A stretch of 64,000 bases of DNA from Pseudomonas sp. SID14000 (lineage in GTDB: Bacteria; Pseudomonadota; Gammaproteobacteria; Pseudomonadales; Pseudomonadaceae): assembly GCF_002165135.1 (NCBI RefSeq), contig NZ_NFZQ01000004.1, positions 248,001 through 312,000 on the forward strand, given 5' to 3'. This document shows, piece after piece, positions 36,436 through 44,588 of the stretch. The notes beneath the pieces were generated by a model that saw nothing but the letters and a program-made list of their open reading frames with translations, had not been told where the DNA came from and ran no database searches. Numbering within the stretch: position 1 is the first letter of the stretch; the number at the start of each line of letters is the position of its first letter. The position numbers and the translations under genes were made by a program.

Positions 36436-37095
36436 ATGAACTACCTGCCACTTGCCTTGCTGATCGTGCTATCCCCTGCCATGGCCGACAATGCCGACGA
36501 CGCTGGCATCGATACCCCCCTGACCATCAATGGTTGCGTGATTGCCGAAGCCAGCCAGTGCCCGGGGGCCGACCTGCGTGGCGCCAACCTGGCCAACCAG
36601 GACCTGCGCAAGATGAACCTGGCCGGCGCCGACCTGCGCGATGCCGACCTGCGCCATGCCCGGCTGGACCTGGCCAACCTGGAAAAGGCCCGCCTGCAGG
36701 GCGCCAACCTGACCCGCGCCAGCCTGCAGCAGAGCAACCTGCGCCTGGCCGACCTGAGCCATAGCCGGCTCGTGGCCGTTCAGGGCTGGGGCCTGTTTGC
36801 CCAGGGTGCGCAATTTGCCAAGGCCGACCTCAGCGCTGCGTACCTGCAGTTCGCCAGGTTGTCAGGGGCAAAGATGCAGCAGGCCAACCTGCGGGCGGCG
36901 GACCTGGAAATGGCCTGGCTGAGCAAGGCTGACCTGCAAGAGGCCGACCTTGGCGATGCCAACCTGCAGGAGGCCAAGTTTGGCCAGAGCAACCTGGCCC
37001 GCGCCGACTTGCGCGGGGCGCGCCAGCATTACGGGAATTTTCAGGAGGCCAACATGGAGGGGTGCAAGGGGTGCCCCGAGACCTGGGACAATTGA
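36436..37095 (+). CDS. Exported pentapeptide-repeat protein
   Basis: The 219-residue protein has a signal peptide (MNYLPLALLIVLSPAMA) and then about 25 tandem A(D/N)LXX pentapeptides (residues about 42-205) that should fold as a right-handed beta-helix. Cysteines occur near the start (NGCVIAEASQC) and end (GCKGC), possibly capping the helix. It follows pedE on the same strand after a weak terminator. The function is unknown; the context suggests a role in dehydrogenase folding or envelope organisation. Confidence 0.8.
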   Translation: MNYLPLALLIVLSPAMADNADDAGIDTPLTINGCVIAEASQCPGADLRGANLANQDLRKMNLAGADLRDADLRHARLDLANLEKARLQGANLTRASLQQSNLRLADLSHSRLVAVQGWGLFAQGAQFAKADLSAAYLQFARLSGAKMQQANLRAADLEMAWLSKADLQEADLGDANLQEAKFGQSNLARADLRGARQHYGNFQEANMEGCKGCPETWDN

Positions 37096-37124
37096 GCCCG
37101 ATATTCCTGCGTTACGCAGGCCCC

Positions 37125-37244
37125 CCTGTAGGAGCGGCCTTGTGTCGCGATGGGCTGCAAAGCAGCCCCGACGATTGCTGCGTTGACGCTGAAGCCCCTG
37201 GGGGCCGCCTTGCGGCCCATCGCGACACAAGGCCGCTCCTACAA
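37125..37244. repeat. REP/BIME pair
   Basis: Inverted copies CTGTAGGAGCGGCCTTGTGT and its mirror lie between the convergent pentapeptide and pedR2 genes, with inner GGGCTGCAAAGCAGCCC and GGGGGCCGCCTTGCGGCCC hairpins. Confidence 0.85.
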
Positions 37245-37276
37245 GGCTCTGCGCAAAGTCCAGATAGCAGAATGCC

Positions 37277-37918
37277 TCACCCCGCCACCCGCACCACCCC
37301 CAGATCAATCCCCAGATGCACCAGCTCGGCATGGGAGCTGACCTGCAACTTGCTCTTGAGCAAGGTCAGGTGGTTGGACACGGTCTTGGCGCTGATGCAC
37401 AGCTGCTCGGCAATCCCCCGCACCGGTGTGCCCTTGGCCAACATCACGAAAATCTCCAGCTCACGCTGGGTCATGCGCTGCAGGCGCGGGTCGCTGGCAT
37501 TGTGCTGTGAGGTGCAGGCCAGCTGGGTGGCCAGGGGCTGTTCGATATAGGCATGCCCGGCCAACACCCGTTGCACCGCCTCGATCAGCACTTCGGGCGC
37601 CGAGTTCTTGGTCAGGTATCCCGAAGCCCCGGCATCCAGCGCCTGGCGTACCAACGGCAGTTCGTCATGCATGCTGAAGAACAGCACCCGCAGTTGCGGC
37701 AGGCGCTGACGCAGACGCCGGGTGGTTTCCAGGCCGCTGATACCTGGCAGGCCGAAATCCATGATCACCAGGTTGGGCACTTGCTCCTGAACCCGGGCCA
37801 GCGCCTCTTCGCCACTGGCAGCCTCACGCACCTGTATTGTCGGCAGCACCGCCCGCAGCAGGCTGGCGTAGCCCTGGCGGACCACGGCGTGGTCATCGAC
37901 CAACACGATATTCATCAC
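37277..37918 (-). CDS. pedR2: LuxR-type response regulator PedR2
   Basis: This 213-residue regulator has a receiver with Asp in VIMDFGLPGISG and a NarL-type helix-turn-helix (MTQRELEIFVMLAKG, AEQLCISAKTVSNHL). It overlaps the pedS2 start by 4 bp, so it is the partner of that kinase. In P. putida KT2440 the PedS2/PedR2 pair controls the switch between PedE and PedH in response to lanthanides. Confidence 0.9.
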   Translation of the reverse strand: MMNIVLVDDHAVVRQGYASLLRAVLPTIQVREAASGEEALARVQEQVPNLVIMDFGLPGISGLETTRRLRQRLPQLRVLFFSMHDELPLVRQALDAGASGYLTKNSAPEVLIEAVQRVLAGHAYIEQPLATQLACTSQHNASDPRLQRMTQRELEIFVMLAKGTPVRGIAEQLCISAKTVSNHLTLLKSKLQVSSHAELVHLGIDLGVVRVAG

Positions 37919-39189
37919 ACCTCCATGGGAATGTTCAGGGCCAGCGCCCAGCCAGCACCCGGACGGCTGAGGATGCGCAGTTCACCGCCCAGGCTGCGGG
38001 CGCGCTCGGCCATCGAGTGCAGGCCAACCCCGGGGCGTTGGGGCTGGCTCGCACCGCAACCGTTGTCGCGAACCAGCAGGCGCAAGCCCTTGGCGCTGCG
38101 CTGCAGGCGTACCCGCACCTGGCTGGCGCCAGCATGCCGGGCGACGTTGGTCAACGCCTCCTGCAGCAAGCGATACAAATGCGTCCGACTCGCTCCGGGC
38201 AGCGCCGGCAGCTGCTCGCTTACCTGCAGGCGGCAATCGATACCGTGGCTGGCCTGCCATTGGCTCACCAACAGGCCGAAGGCTTCGGCCAGCGGCATGT
38301 GTTGCAACGCCAGCGGATACAGGTCATGCACCAGGGTGCGAAAACCCTGCTGCAGGCATTCGCAATTAAGCTCCAGGGCATGTGTCGTCTGCGCCACCGC
38401 GCTGGGCTGGTCGGCCACCATGCGCAGCAGGCATAACTGGGCGCGAATACCCGCCAGGTACTGCCCGAGGTCGTCGTGCAGGGTCTGCGCCAGCTGGGTG
38501 CGCTCCTGCTCCTGCACCGCCAGCAGGGCCTGAGTCAGCTGGGTATTGTCGGCCTGGGCCTGCTCCAGAGACGCGGTCATGTGGTTGAAGTGCTCCGCCA
38601 ACTGACGCGCCTCCGGCAGGCCGGCCTCGCGCAGACGCGCGGTCAACTGCCCTCCCGAGACCTGGCGCAAGGCCTGCAGCAGGTCATCCAGCAAGCCCAT
38701 GCCCCGCCGCACCGCCCAGCGGATGGTCAACAAGCTCAGCAACAACGCCAGGCCGCACAGCCCCAACAGCTGCTGCAGGGAGTCGCGGACCTCTTCGATT
38801 TCATCCAGCGCATCCACGGCAATCACTACCCGGCGGCCGTCACCCAACTCCAGCAGCCGGCTGCTGTCGTGGCGCTGGCCAAGCAGTTGGCGGCCCAGCC
38901 AGGCATCCAGGCCGGTCTTTTGCGGCAGGCGCGCGGCCTCATTCGGCGCCAGCCAGTGCACCCGGACATGGCGCAGGCTTTGCGTCAGCCGTGGCTGCAG
39001 GCTCTGCGGGTCCCGCTCGGCGGTGTCGCCAAGGTAGGCCACCACGGCTTCGGCGGACTGCAACTCTCGCTCCACATCAGCTACTGCCTGGTGCAATAGC
39101 ACCCCGGCGCAGGCCAGCGTCACCATCGCAAAGCAGCACGTGACCCACAGGTTGATCCGCCACAGGGCCGACAGGTTGACAAGGCGCAT
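37915..39189 (-). CDS. pedS2: Membrane histidine kinase PedS2
   Basis: The protein has 424 residues. TM1 (about 8-30) and TM2 (about 130-150) bracket a periplasmic sensor of about 100 residues. A HAMP-like segment, a HisKA_3 domain (LAQTLHDDLGQYLAGIRAQL, with His) and an ATPase (DNGCGAS, GVGLHSMAERA) follow. As I recall, this kinase in KT2440 responds to lanthanides, directly or indirectly, and the periplasmic domain is the natural place for that. The start at 39189 gives the normal N-terminus; the frame upstream crosses the shared promoter. Confidence 0.9.
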   Translation of the reverse strand: MRLVNLSALWRINLWVTCCFAMVTLACAGVLLHQAVADVERELQSAEAVVAYLGDTAERDPQSLQPRLTQSLRHVRVHWLAPNEAARLPQKTGLDAWLGRQLLGQRHDSSRLLELGDGRRVVIAVDALDEIEEVRDSLQQLLGLCGLALLLSLLTIRWAVRRGMGLLDDLLQALRQVSGGQLTARLREAGLPEARQLAEHFNHMTASLEQAQADNTQLTQALLAVQEQERTQLAQTLHDDLGQYLAGIRAQLCLLRMVADQPSAVAQTTHALELNCECLQQGFRTLVHDLYPLALQHMPLAEAFGLLVSQWQASHGIDCRLQVSEQLPALPGASRTHLYRLLQEALTNVARHAGASQVRVRLQRSAKGLRLLVRDNGCGASQPQRPGVGLHSMAERARSLGGELRILSRPGAGWALALNIPMEV

Positions 39190-39249
39190 GGGCGGTTCTC
39201 CTTTTTGGGGGCTTCGCCCATCGTAAAACCGGGGCCCACGCGGTGAATT

Positions 39250-39284
39250 ACTACCTTGGTACCGGCCGAGCGCTACTTTCTGCA
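39250..39284. promoter_or_regulatory. Two ped-locus motif copies, pedS2 / ABC system promoter region
   Basis: ACTACCTTGGTAC (39250-39262) and GCTACTTTCTGCA (39272-39284) start 22 bp apart, the same spacing as in the pedF/pedE region. They lie between pedS2 and the divergent ABC-system operon, 58-92 bp before the first ABC gene. Confidence 0.6.
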
Positions 39285-39341
39285 TATTTCCGCCCCTCGG
39301 CAGGCTTCCTATGCTGGCGCCATCTGCCGTGGAGTTGCTTT

Positions 39342-40541
39342 ATGCGCCAGCCTGTCCACCTTGCCCTGACCTGCCTGCTGGCCCTGGCCACGACGTTTTC
39401 TGCGCTTTCGGCACCCGCCGCGCAGCTCCAGGGCCCGGCCACCGAACCGTTGCAGGTGCGCATCGGTTACCTGGGCTATCGCCCCGATCCCGGCCCGCTA
39501 CTTTCCAACATCATCCCCGAGCCCGCCGATGCCGGGCTGCAGGGTGCCGAACTGGCAATTGTCGACAGCAACAGCACCGGGCGTTTTCTCAAGCAGGAGT
39601 TCCACCTGGCCAAGGCCAGCGTCGACAGCCCCGAAGCCCTGCTGCAAGCCGCCAAGGCCCAGCATGACCAAGGCCTGCGGCTGTTCGTGGTGAATGCCCC
39701 GGCCTCCAGCCTGCGCACGCTGTCTGCCGCCCTGCCCGACAGCCTGCTGTTCAACGCCGGCAGCCCGGACGACAGCCTGCGCAGCAGCCAGTGCCTGGGC
39801 AATGTGCTGCACACCCTGCCCGGCCGGGCCATGCTGTCCGATGCTCTGGTGCAATTCATGGTGCTGCGCAAATGGCAGCGGGCGCTGTTGGTCGTCGGGC
39901 AGACCGACGACGACCGGGCCTACGCCGCAGCTCTGCGCCGTTCGGTGAAGCGCTTTGGCATGCAACTGGTCGCGGAGAAAACCTGGACATTCGACAACGA
40001 CCAGCGCCGCAGCGCCCAGGCCGAGATGCCGCTGTTCACGCAAACTGCCGAATACGATGTAGTGCTGGTGGCCGACGAGCGCGGCGACTTCGGCGAGTAC
40101 CTGCCCTACCAGACCTGGTACCCGCGCCCAGTGGCCGGCACCCAGGGCCTGACCCCCACTGGCTGGCACAAGACCGTGGAAACCTTCGGCGCAGCGCAGT
40201 TGCAAAAGCGCTTCGAAGCCCAGGCCGGGCGCTGGATGAACGACCGCGACTTCGCCGCCTGGATGGCCGTGCGCAGCGTCGCCAGCGCAGTGAACAAACT
40301 GCGCCAGGCCGAGCCCCGTGCCCTGCAGCAACTGCTGCTCAGCGAGCAGTTGCCGCTGGACGGTTTCAAGGGCCGCAAGCTCAGCTACCGCCCGTGGAAC
40401 GGCGAGCTGCGCCAACCGATCCCGCTGGTGCAGCCGCGGGCCCTGGTCAGCACCTCGCCGCAGGATGGCTTCCTGCACCCGTTCAACGAAATGGACAGCC
40501 TGGGCTACGACAAGCCCGAAGTGACCTGCGGCTACCCCTGA
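39342..40541 (+). CDS. PQQ-catabolism ABC system, periplasmic binding protein
   Basis: The 399-residue exported protein has a signal peptide (LLALATTFSALSAPAAA type) and a branched-chain amino-acid-type binding fold with TDDDRAYAAALRRSVKRFG and DVVLVADERGDFGEYLPYQ. It belongs to the family of binding proteins linked to PQQ-dependent alcohol catabolism. It begins an operon with a beta-propeller protein, an ATPase, a permease and the CxxCW protein. The substrate and transport direction are unknown. Confidence 0.85.
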   Translation: MRQPVHLALTCLLALATTFSALSAPAAQLQGPATEPLQVRIGYLGYRPDPGPLLSNIIPEPADAGLQGAELAIVDSNSTGRFLKQEFHLAKASVDSPEALLQAAKAQHDQGLRLFVVNAPASSLRTLSAALPDSLLFNAGSPDDSLRSSQCLGNVLHTLPGRAMLSDALVQFMVLRKWQRALLVVGQTDDDRAYAAALRRSVKRFGMQLVAEKTWTFDNDQRRSAQAEMPLFTQTAEYDVVLVADERGDFGEYLPYQTWYPRPVAGTQGLTPTGWHKTVETFGAAQLQKRFEAQAGRWMNDRDFAAWMAVRSVASAVNKLRQAEPRALQQLLLSEQLPLDGFKGRKLSYRPWNGELRQPIPLVQPRALVSTSPQDGFLHPFNEMDSLGYDKPEVTCGYP

Positions 40542-40571
40542 CCCGATAACCACAACAAAAAGGATTTCGCC

Positions 40572-41561
40572 ATGCGCCGCTCCCCCCTTCACCGGGCACT
40601 GCTTTGCCCCAGCCTGCTGTCGGGCGCCCTGGCGCTTGCCAGCGGGCATTCCGTCGCCGCCACCGCCTGGGTCTCCAACGAGAAGGACAACAGCCTCAGC
40701 CTGATCGACATGCAGACCCTGCAAGTCACCGAGACCCTGCCGGTGGGCCAGCGCCCGCGCGGCCTGCTGCTGTCCCACGACAACACGCTGCTGTACATCT
40801 GCGCCAGCGATTCGGACCGGGTGCAGGTGATGGACGTGGCCACCCGCAAGATCATCAAGGAGCTGCCCTCCGGCAAGGATCCCGAGCAGTTCGCCCTGCA
40901 CCCCAACGACCGCTGGCTGTACGTATCCAACGAGGACGACGCACTGGTGACTGTGATCGATACCCAGACCGACAAGGTGCTCGGGCAGATCGACGTCGGC
41001 ATCGAGCCCGAAGGCATGGCGGTGAGCCCGGATGGCAAGTGGGCGGTCAACACCAGCGAAACCACCAACATGCTGCACTGGATCGACACCAGCACCCAGA
41101 CCCTGGCGCAAAGCACCCCGGTGGACCAACGGCCGCGCTTCGTCGAGTTCAGCCAGGACGGCTCACGGCTGTGGGCCTCGGCGGAAATCGGCGGCACGGT
41201 AACCATCCTCGACGTCGCCACCCGCCAGGTGCTGAAAACCCTGAACTTCCAGATCAAGGGCGTGCACCCGGACAAGGTCCAGCCGGTGGGCATCAAGCTC
41301 AGCGCCGATGGCAAGTACGCGTTCGTCGCCCTGGGCCCGGCGAACCATGTGGCGGTGGTCGATGCCAAGACCTACGAGGTACTCGACTACCTGCTGGTGG
41401 GCCGGCGGGTCTGGCAACTGGCGTTCACCCCGGACCAGAGCCAGTTGCTGGCCACCAACGGAGTCAGCGGCGACGTTTCGGTGATCGATGCAAAAAACCT
41501 CAAGGTGCTCAAGTCAGTGAAGGTCGGCCGCTACCCCTGGGGCGTGGTGGTGACGCCATGA
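40572..41561 (+). CDS. PQQ-catabolism-associated YVTN beta-propeller protein
   Basis: The 329-residue exported protein consists of about seven YVTN repeats (VSNEKDNSLSLIDMQT, VSNEDDALVTVIDTQ, LLATNGVSGDVSVIDAK). It is not a quinoprotein: the PQQ-binding W-motifs and catalytic Asp are absent. Its stop overlaps the ATPase start by 4 bp. It is probably a periplasmic scaffold or sensor for the ABC system. Confidence 0.87.
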   Translation: MRRSPLHRALLCPSLLSGALALASGHSVAATAWVSNEKDNSLSLIDMQTLQVTETLPVGQRPRGLLLSHDNTLLYICASDSDRVQVMDVATRKIIKELPSGKDPEQFALHPNDRWLYVSNEDDALVTVIDTQTDKVLGQIDVGIEPEGMAVSPDGKWAVNTSETTNMLHWIDTSTQTLAQSTPVDQRPRFVEFSQDGSRLWASAEIGGTVTILDVATRQVLKTLNFQIKGVHPDKVQPVGIKLSADGKYAFVALGPANHVAVVDAKTYEVLDYLLVGRRVWQLAFTPDQSQLLATNGVSGDVSVIDAKNLKVLKSVKVGRYPWGVVVTP

Positions 41562-42298
41562 ATACCCTCGAAGTCAGTGACGTGAGCTTTGCCTACGGCC
41601 AGCGCGAGGCGCTAAGGCAGGTCGGTTTCAGCCTGGCTCCCGGGCGCTTCGCCGCCTTGCTGGGCCCCAACGGCGCGGGCAAGTCGACCTTGATCGCCCT
41701 GCTCACCCGGCTGTACGACCTGCAACACGGCGACATCCGCGTGTGCGGCTGCTCGCTGCGCAACGCGGCGCGCGCGGCCTTGCGCCAGCTGGGCGTGGTG
41801 TTCCAGCAAAGCACCCTGGACCTGGACCTGAGCGTGGAGCAGAACCTGCGTTACCACGCCTCGCTGCACGGCCTGTCGCGCCGCCAGGGCAATATCAGGG
41901 TCGATGCCGAACTGGCCCGCCAGGGCCTCGATGAACGGCGCCATGAGCCGGTCCGGGCGCTGAACATCGGCCATCGCCGCCGGGTGGAGATTGCCCGCGC
42001 GTTGCTGCACGAACCGCGTTTGCTGTTGCTCGACGAGGCCAGCGTCGGCCTTGACCCGGCCAGCCGCCTGGCGCTCAACCAGCACCTGCGGCTGCTGTGC
42101 CGCGAGCAGCACCTCAGCGTGCTGTGGACTACCCATTTGCTGGATGAGGTGCAACCCAGCGACGACCTGCTGATTCTGCATCAGGGGCGCCTGGTGGCCA
42201 GCGGCTCGGCCGATGCCCTGAGCCGGGAACACGGCGGTGACCTCGACCATGCCTTTGCCCGCCTGACCAGCGCGCCCCCGGGAGTGAATGCCCAATGA
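41558..42298 (+). CDS. PQQ-catabolism ABC system, ATP-binding protein
   Basis: This 246-residue ATPase resembles the DrrA/NodI drug and polysaccharide exporter type. Walker A is GPNGAGKST and Walker B is LLLLDEASVGLD. In place of LSGGQ the signature is LNIGHRRRVEIAR, a strong departure. It is coupled to its neighbours by 4-bp ATGA overlaps on both sides. The class suggests export rather than import. Confidence 0.87.
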   Translation: MNTLEVSDVSFAYGQREALRQVGFSLAPGRFAALLGPNGAGKSTLIALLTRLYDLQHGDIRVCGCSLRNAARAALRQLGVVFQQSTLDLDLSVEQNLRYHASLHGLSRRQGNIRVDAELARQGLDERRHEPVRALNIGHRRRVEIARALLHEPRLLLLDEASVGLDPASRLALNQHLRLLCREQHLSVLWTTHLLDEVQPSDDLLILHQGRLVASGSADALSREHGGDLDHAFARLTSAPPGVNAQ

Positions 42299-43086
42299 AT
42301 GCTTACTGGCAGTGCTTCCACGGCATTCTCCTGCGCGAATGCCTGCGTTTCGTCTTGCAGCGCACACGCTTCCTCAGCGCCCTGGTGCGCCCACTACTGT
42401 GGCTACTGGTGTTCGCCGCCGGCTTTCGCGCGGCCCTGGGCATTGCGATCATCGAGCCCTACGACACCTACATCCCCTACGAGGTGTACATCATTCCGGG
42501 CCTGGCCTGCATGATCCTGCTGTTCAACGGCATGCAGGGCTCGCTGTCGATGGTCTATGACCGGGAGATGGGCAGCATGCGCGTGCTGCTGACCAGCCCG
42601 TTGCCGCGGCCATTCCTGCTCGGCAGCAAGCTGCTGGCAACCTCGCTGATCTCCCTGCTGCAGGTATACGCCTTCCTCGCCATCGCCTGGTTGTATGGCG
42701 TGCAACCACCGGCCGCGGGTTTGTTGCTGGCGCTGCCGGCGTTGTTGCTGGTGGCGCTGATGCTCAGCGCGCTGGGGCTGTTGCTGTCGAATGCGATTCG
42801 CCAGCTGGAGAACTTTGCCGGGGTGATGAACTTCGTGATATTCCCGCTGTTCTTCCTGTCCTCGGCGCTATACCCGTTGTGGAAGATGCGCGAGGCCAGC
42901 CAGTGGCTGTATTGGCTGTGCGCGGTGAACCCGTTCACCCATGCCGTGGAACTGGTGCGCTTTGCCTTGTATGAACGCTTCAACCCGCTGGCGCTGGCGG
43001 TATGCCTGGGGCTGACCGTGCTGTTCAGCCTGCTGGCGATCCTCACCTTCAACCCCCAGCATGCGGCGCTGCGCAAGCCGCGCTGA
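42295..43086 (+). CDS. PQQ-catabolism ABC system, permease (PedC-like)
   Basis: This 263-residue ABC-2-type permease has six transmembrane helices. Marks are YDREMGSMRVLLTSPLPRPF and the C-terminal NFVIFPLFFLSSALYPL. It corresponds to the PedC permease described for phenylethanol catabolism in P. putida. With the ATPase it forms a probable exporter of an alcohol, a toxic intermediate or a cofactor-related compound. Confidence 0.87.
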   Translation: MNAYWQCFHGILLRECLRFVLQRTRFLSALVRPLLWLLVFAAGFRAALGIAIIEPYDTYIPYEVYIIPGLACMILLFNGMQGSLSMVYDREMGSMRVLLTSPLPRPFLLGSKLLATSLISLLQVYAFLAIAWLYGVQPPAAGLLLALPALLLVALMLSALGLLLSNAIRQLENFAGVMNFVIFPLFFLSSALYPLWKMREASQWLYWLCAVNPFTHAVELVRFALYERFNPLALAVCLGLTVLFSLLAILTFNPQHAALRKPR

Positions 43087-43139
43087 GCGGCAGCGATCCC
43101 TTGCTTAGCGCTCCCACAGGGTTGCGCGCACGGCCATCT

Positions 43140-43152
43140 ACTACTTTAGTAC
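43140..43152. promoter_or_regulatory. Ped-locus motif upstream of CxxCW gene
   Basis: ACTACTTTAGTAC is a near-perfect palindromic form of the locus consensus, about 80 bp before the CxxCW gene start. It suggests that this gene can be transcribed apart from the ABC genes. Confidence 0.55.
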
Positions 43153-43232
43153 TGCCTTTGCTGTCTGATCGTCGCATTCACAATGCACCGCCACTGGCAT
43201 GTAATGGGCCTATAACAAAAAGGATAAATTCC

Positions 43233-43793
43233 ATGCCACGTGCCCTGCCCCGGCTGCCACGCCCATTGCTGGCAGCGCTTTCGCTGAGCCTGACGCTGGG
43301 TATCGCCCAGGCCGACAGCACACCGCTGTTTTCCGCCGAAGGCTATCGCACTACCCTCTACCGCAGCCCGACCCCACCGCAGGTCGAAGGCGGCCAGGTC
43401 ATCGACACCGCCATGCTGCAAAATCTGCTGGGGCACACCCCCAAGCCGGTGCTGATCGACGTCTATCGTCGCCAATGGCTGCACGGCCGCTTCATCGAAG
43501 ATGAACCCCACACCAACATCCCCGGCAGCCACTGGCTGGCCAACACCGGCGACGGCGAGCTGAGCCAGGCGTGGCACGATTACTTCGCGCGCAACCTGCA
43601 AAAAGCTACCGCCGGGCGCACGGAGCAACCGTTGGTCTTTTACTGCCGCTCCGATTGCTGGTTAAGCTGGAACGCGGTAAAACGCGCGAAAGCCTTGGGC
43701 TATACGAATCTGTATTGGTACCGCGACGGCCTGGACGCCTGGCAGCAAGCCAACCTGCCACTGCAACCGGCGCAACCGGAACCCTTCCCCTGA
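43233..43793 (+). CDS. PQQ-catabolism-associated CxxCW rhodanese-like protein
   Basis: The 186-residue exported protein has a signal peptide to about residue 26 (LGIAQA) and a rhodanese-like fold. The active-site loop reads YCRSDCWLSWNAVKRA, the CxxCW motif that defines the family. The paired cysteines suggest thiol-disulfide or sulfur-transfer work in the periplasm, perhaps on the adjacent-cysteine ring of PQQ dehydrogenases. It has its own motif-bearing promoter region. Confidence 0.87.
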   Translation: MPRALPRLPRPLLAALSLSLTLGIAQADSTPLFSAEGYRTTLYRSPTPPQVEGGQVIDTAMLQNLLGHTPKPVLIDVYRRQWLHGRFIEDEPHTNIPGSHWLANTGDGELSQAWHDYFARNLQKATAGRTEQPLVFYCRSDCWLSWNAVKRAKALGYTNLYWYRDGLDAWQQANLPLQPAQPEPFP

Positions 43794-43850
43794 ATTCATT
43801 GCCTGCCAATGCGTGCCCGCCCCATCCAATAAAAACGAGGTGAAAAGGCC

Positions 43851-44516
43851 ATGTACAAAATTCTGATTGCCGACGATCACCCCCTGTTTCGCGAAGCCAT
43901 CCACAACGTTATCAGCGATGGCTTCCAGGGCAGCGAAGTCATGGAAACCGCCGACCTGGACAGTGCCCTGGCGCTGACCCAGGAGCACGACGACCTCGAC
44001 CTGATCCTGCTCGACCTGAACATGCCCGGCATGCATGGTCTCAATGGCCTGATCACCCTGCGCAACGAGGCTCCGACCACGCCAGTGGTGATCGTCTCGG
44101 CCGAGCAGGAAAAGCAGATCGTGCTGCAGGCCATCACTTATGGTGCAGTGGGCTTCATCACCAAGTCTTCGCCGCGCTCACAAATGATCGAAGCGATCGA
44201 GCAGATCCTTAACGGCAATGTCTACCTGCCGCCTGACATCATTCGCGCCCAGAAAAGCAACACCAGCCGGCGCCTGAGCGATGCCCCGAGCTTCCCCCCG
44301 GAGATGCTCCAGGCCCTGACCCGCAAGCAGTTGTTGGTGCTCGAGCGCATGACCAAGGGCGAGTCCAACAAGCAGATCGCCTACACCCTGGATATCGCCG
44401 AGACCACGGTCAAGGCTCACGTTTCGGCGATCTTGCGCAAACTCAACGTGCACAACCGGGTGCAGGCCATCCTCAGTGCCGGTGATATCGATTTCGGTGA
44501 TTACCTGCGGCGCTGA
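43851..44516 (+). CDS. pedR1: LuxR-type response regulator PedR1 (AgmR/ErbR-like)
   Basis: The 221-residue regulator has a receiver (phosphoacceptor in [13 protein letters not shown]) and a C-terminal NarL/LuxR helix-turn-helix ([34 protein letters not shown]). It is the counterpart of AgmR of P. putida and ErbR/ExaE-type activators that turn on PQQ-alcohol genes. It is convergent with the PedS1 kinase gene. It is a good candidate to bind the repeated CTACYTTGGTAG motif. Confidence 0.9.
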   Translation: MYKILIADDHPLFREAIHNVISDGFQGSEVMETADLDSALALTQEHDDLDLILLDLNMPGMHGLNGLITLRNEAPTTPVVIVSAEQEKQIVLQAITYGAVGFITKSSPRSQMIEAIEQILNGNVYLPPDIIRAQKSNTSRRLSDAPSFPPEMLQALTRKQLLVLERMTKGESNKQIAYTLDIAETTVKAHVSAILRKLNVHNRVQAILSAGDIDFGDYLRR

Positions 44517-44588
44517 CCTGTTCCCTGCTCCATTACCCAGGCTATCTCCTACAGGTACTGTGCAGCCTTTGGGCGCAACTGTCTGGCA

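Noticed and set aside
36436..37095. Short regular repeats that could suggest a CRISPR array
   Set aside because: The period is 15 bp and in frame; it is the pentapeptide-repeat coding pattern. No spacer/repeat alternation is present anywhere in the window.
40572..41561. Beta-propeller protein as a third PQQ dehydrogenase
   Set aside because: It has YVTN repeats rather than quinoprotein W-motifs and lacks the adjacent cysteines and catalytic Asp.
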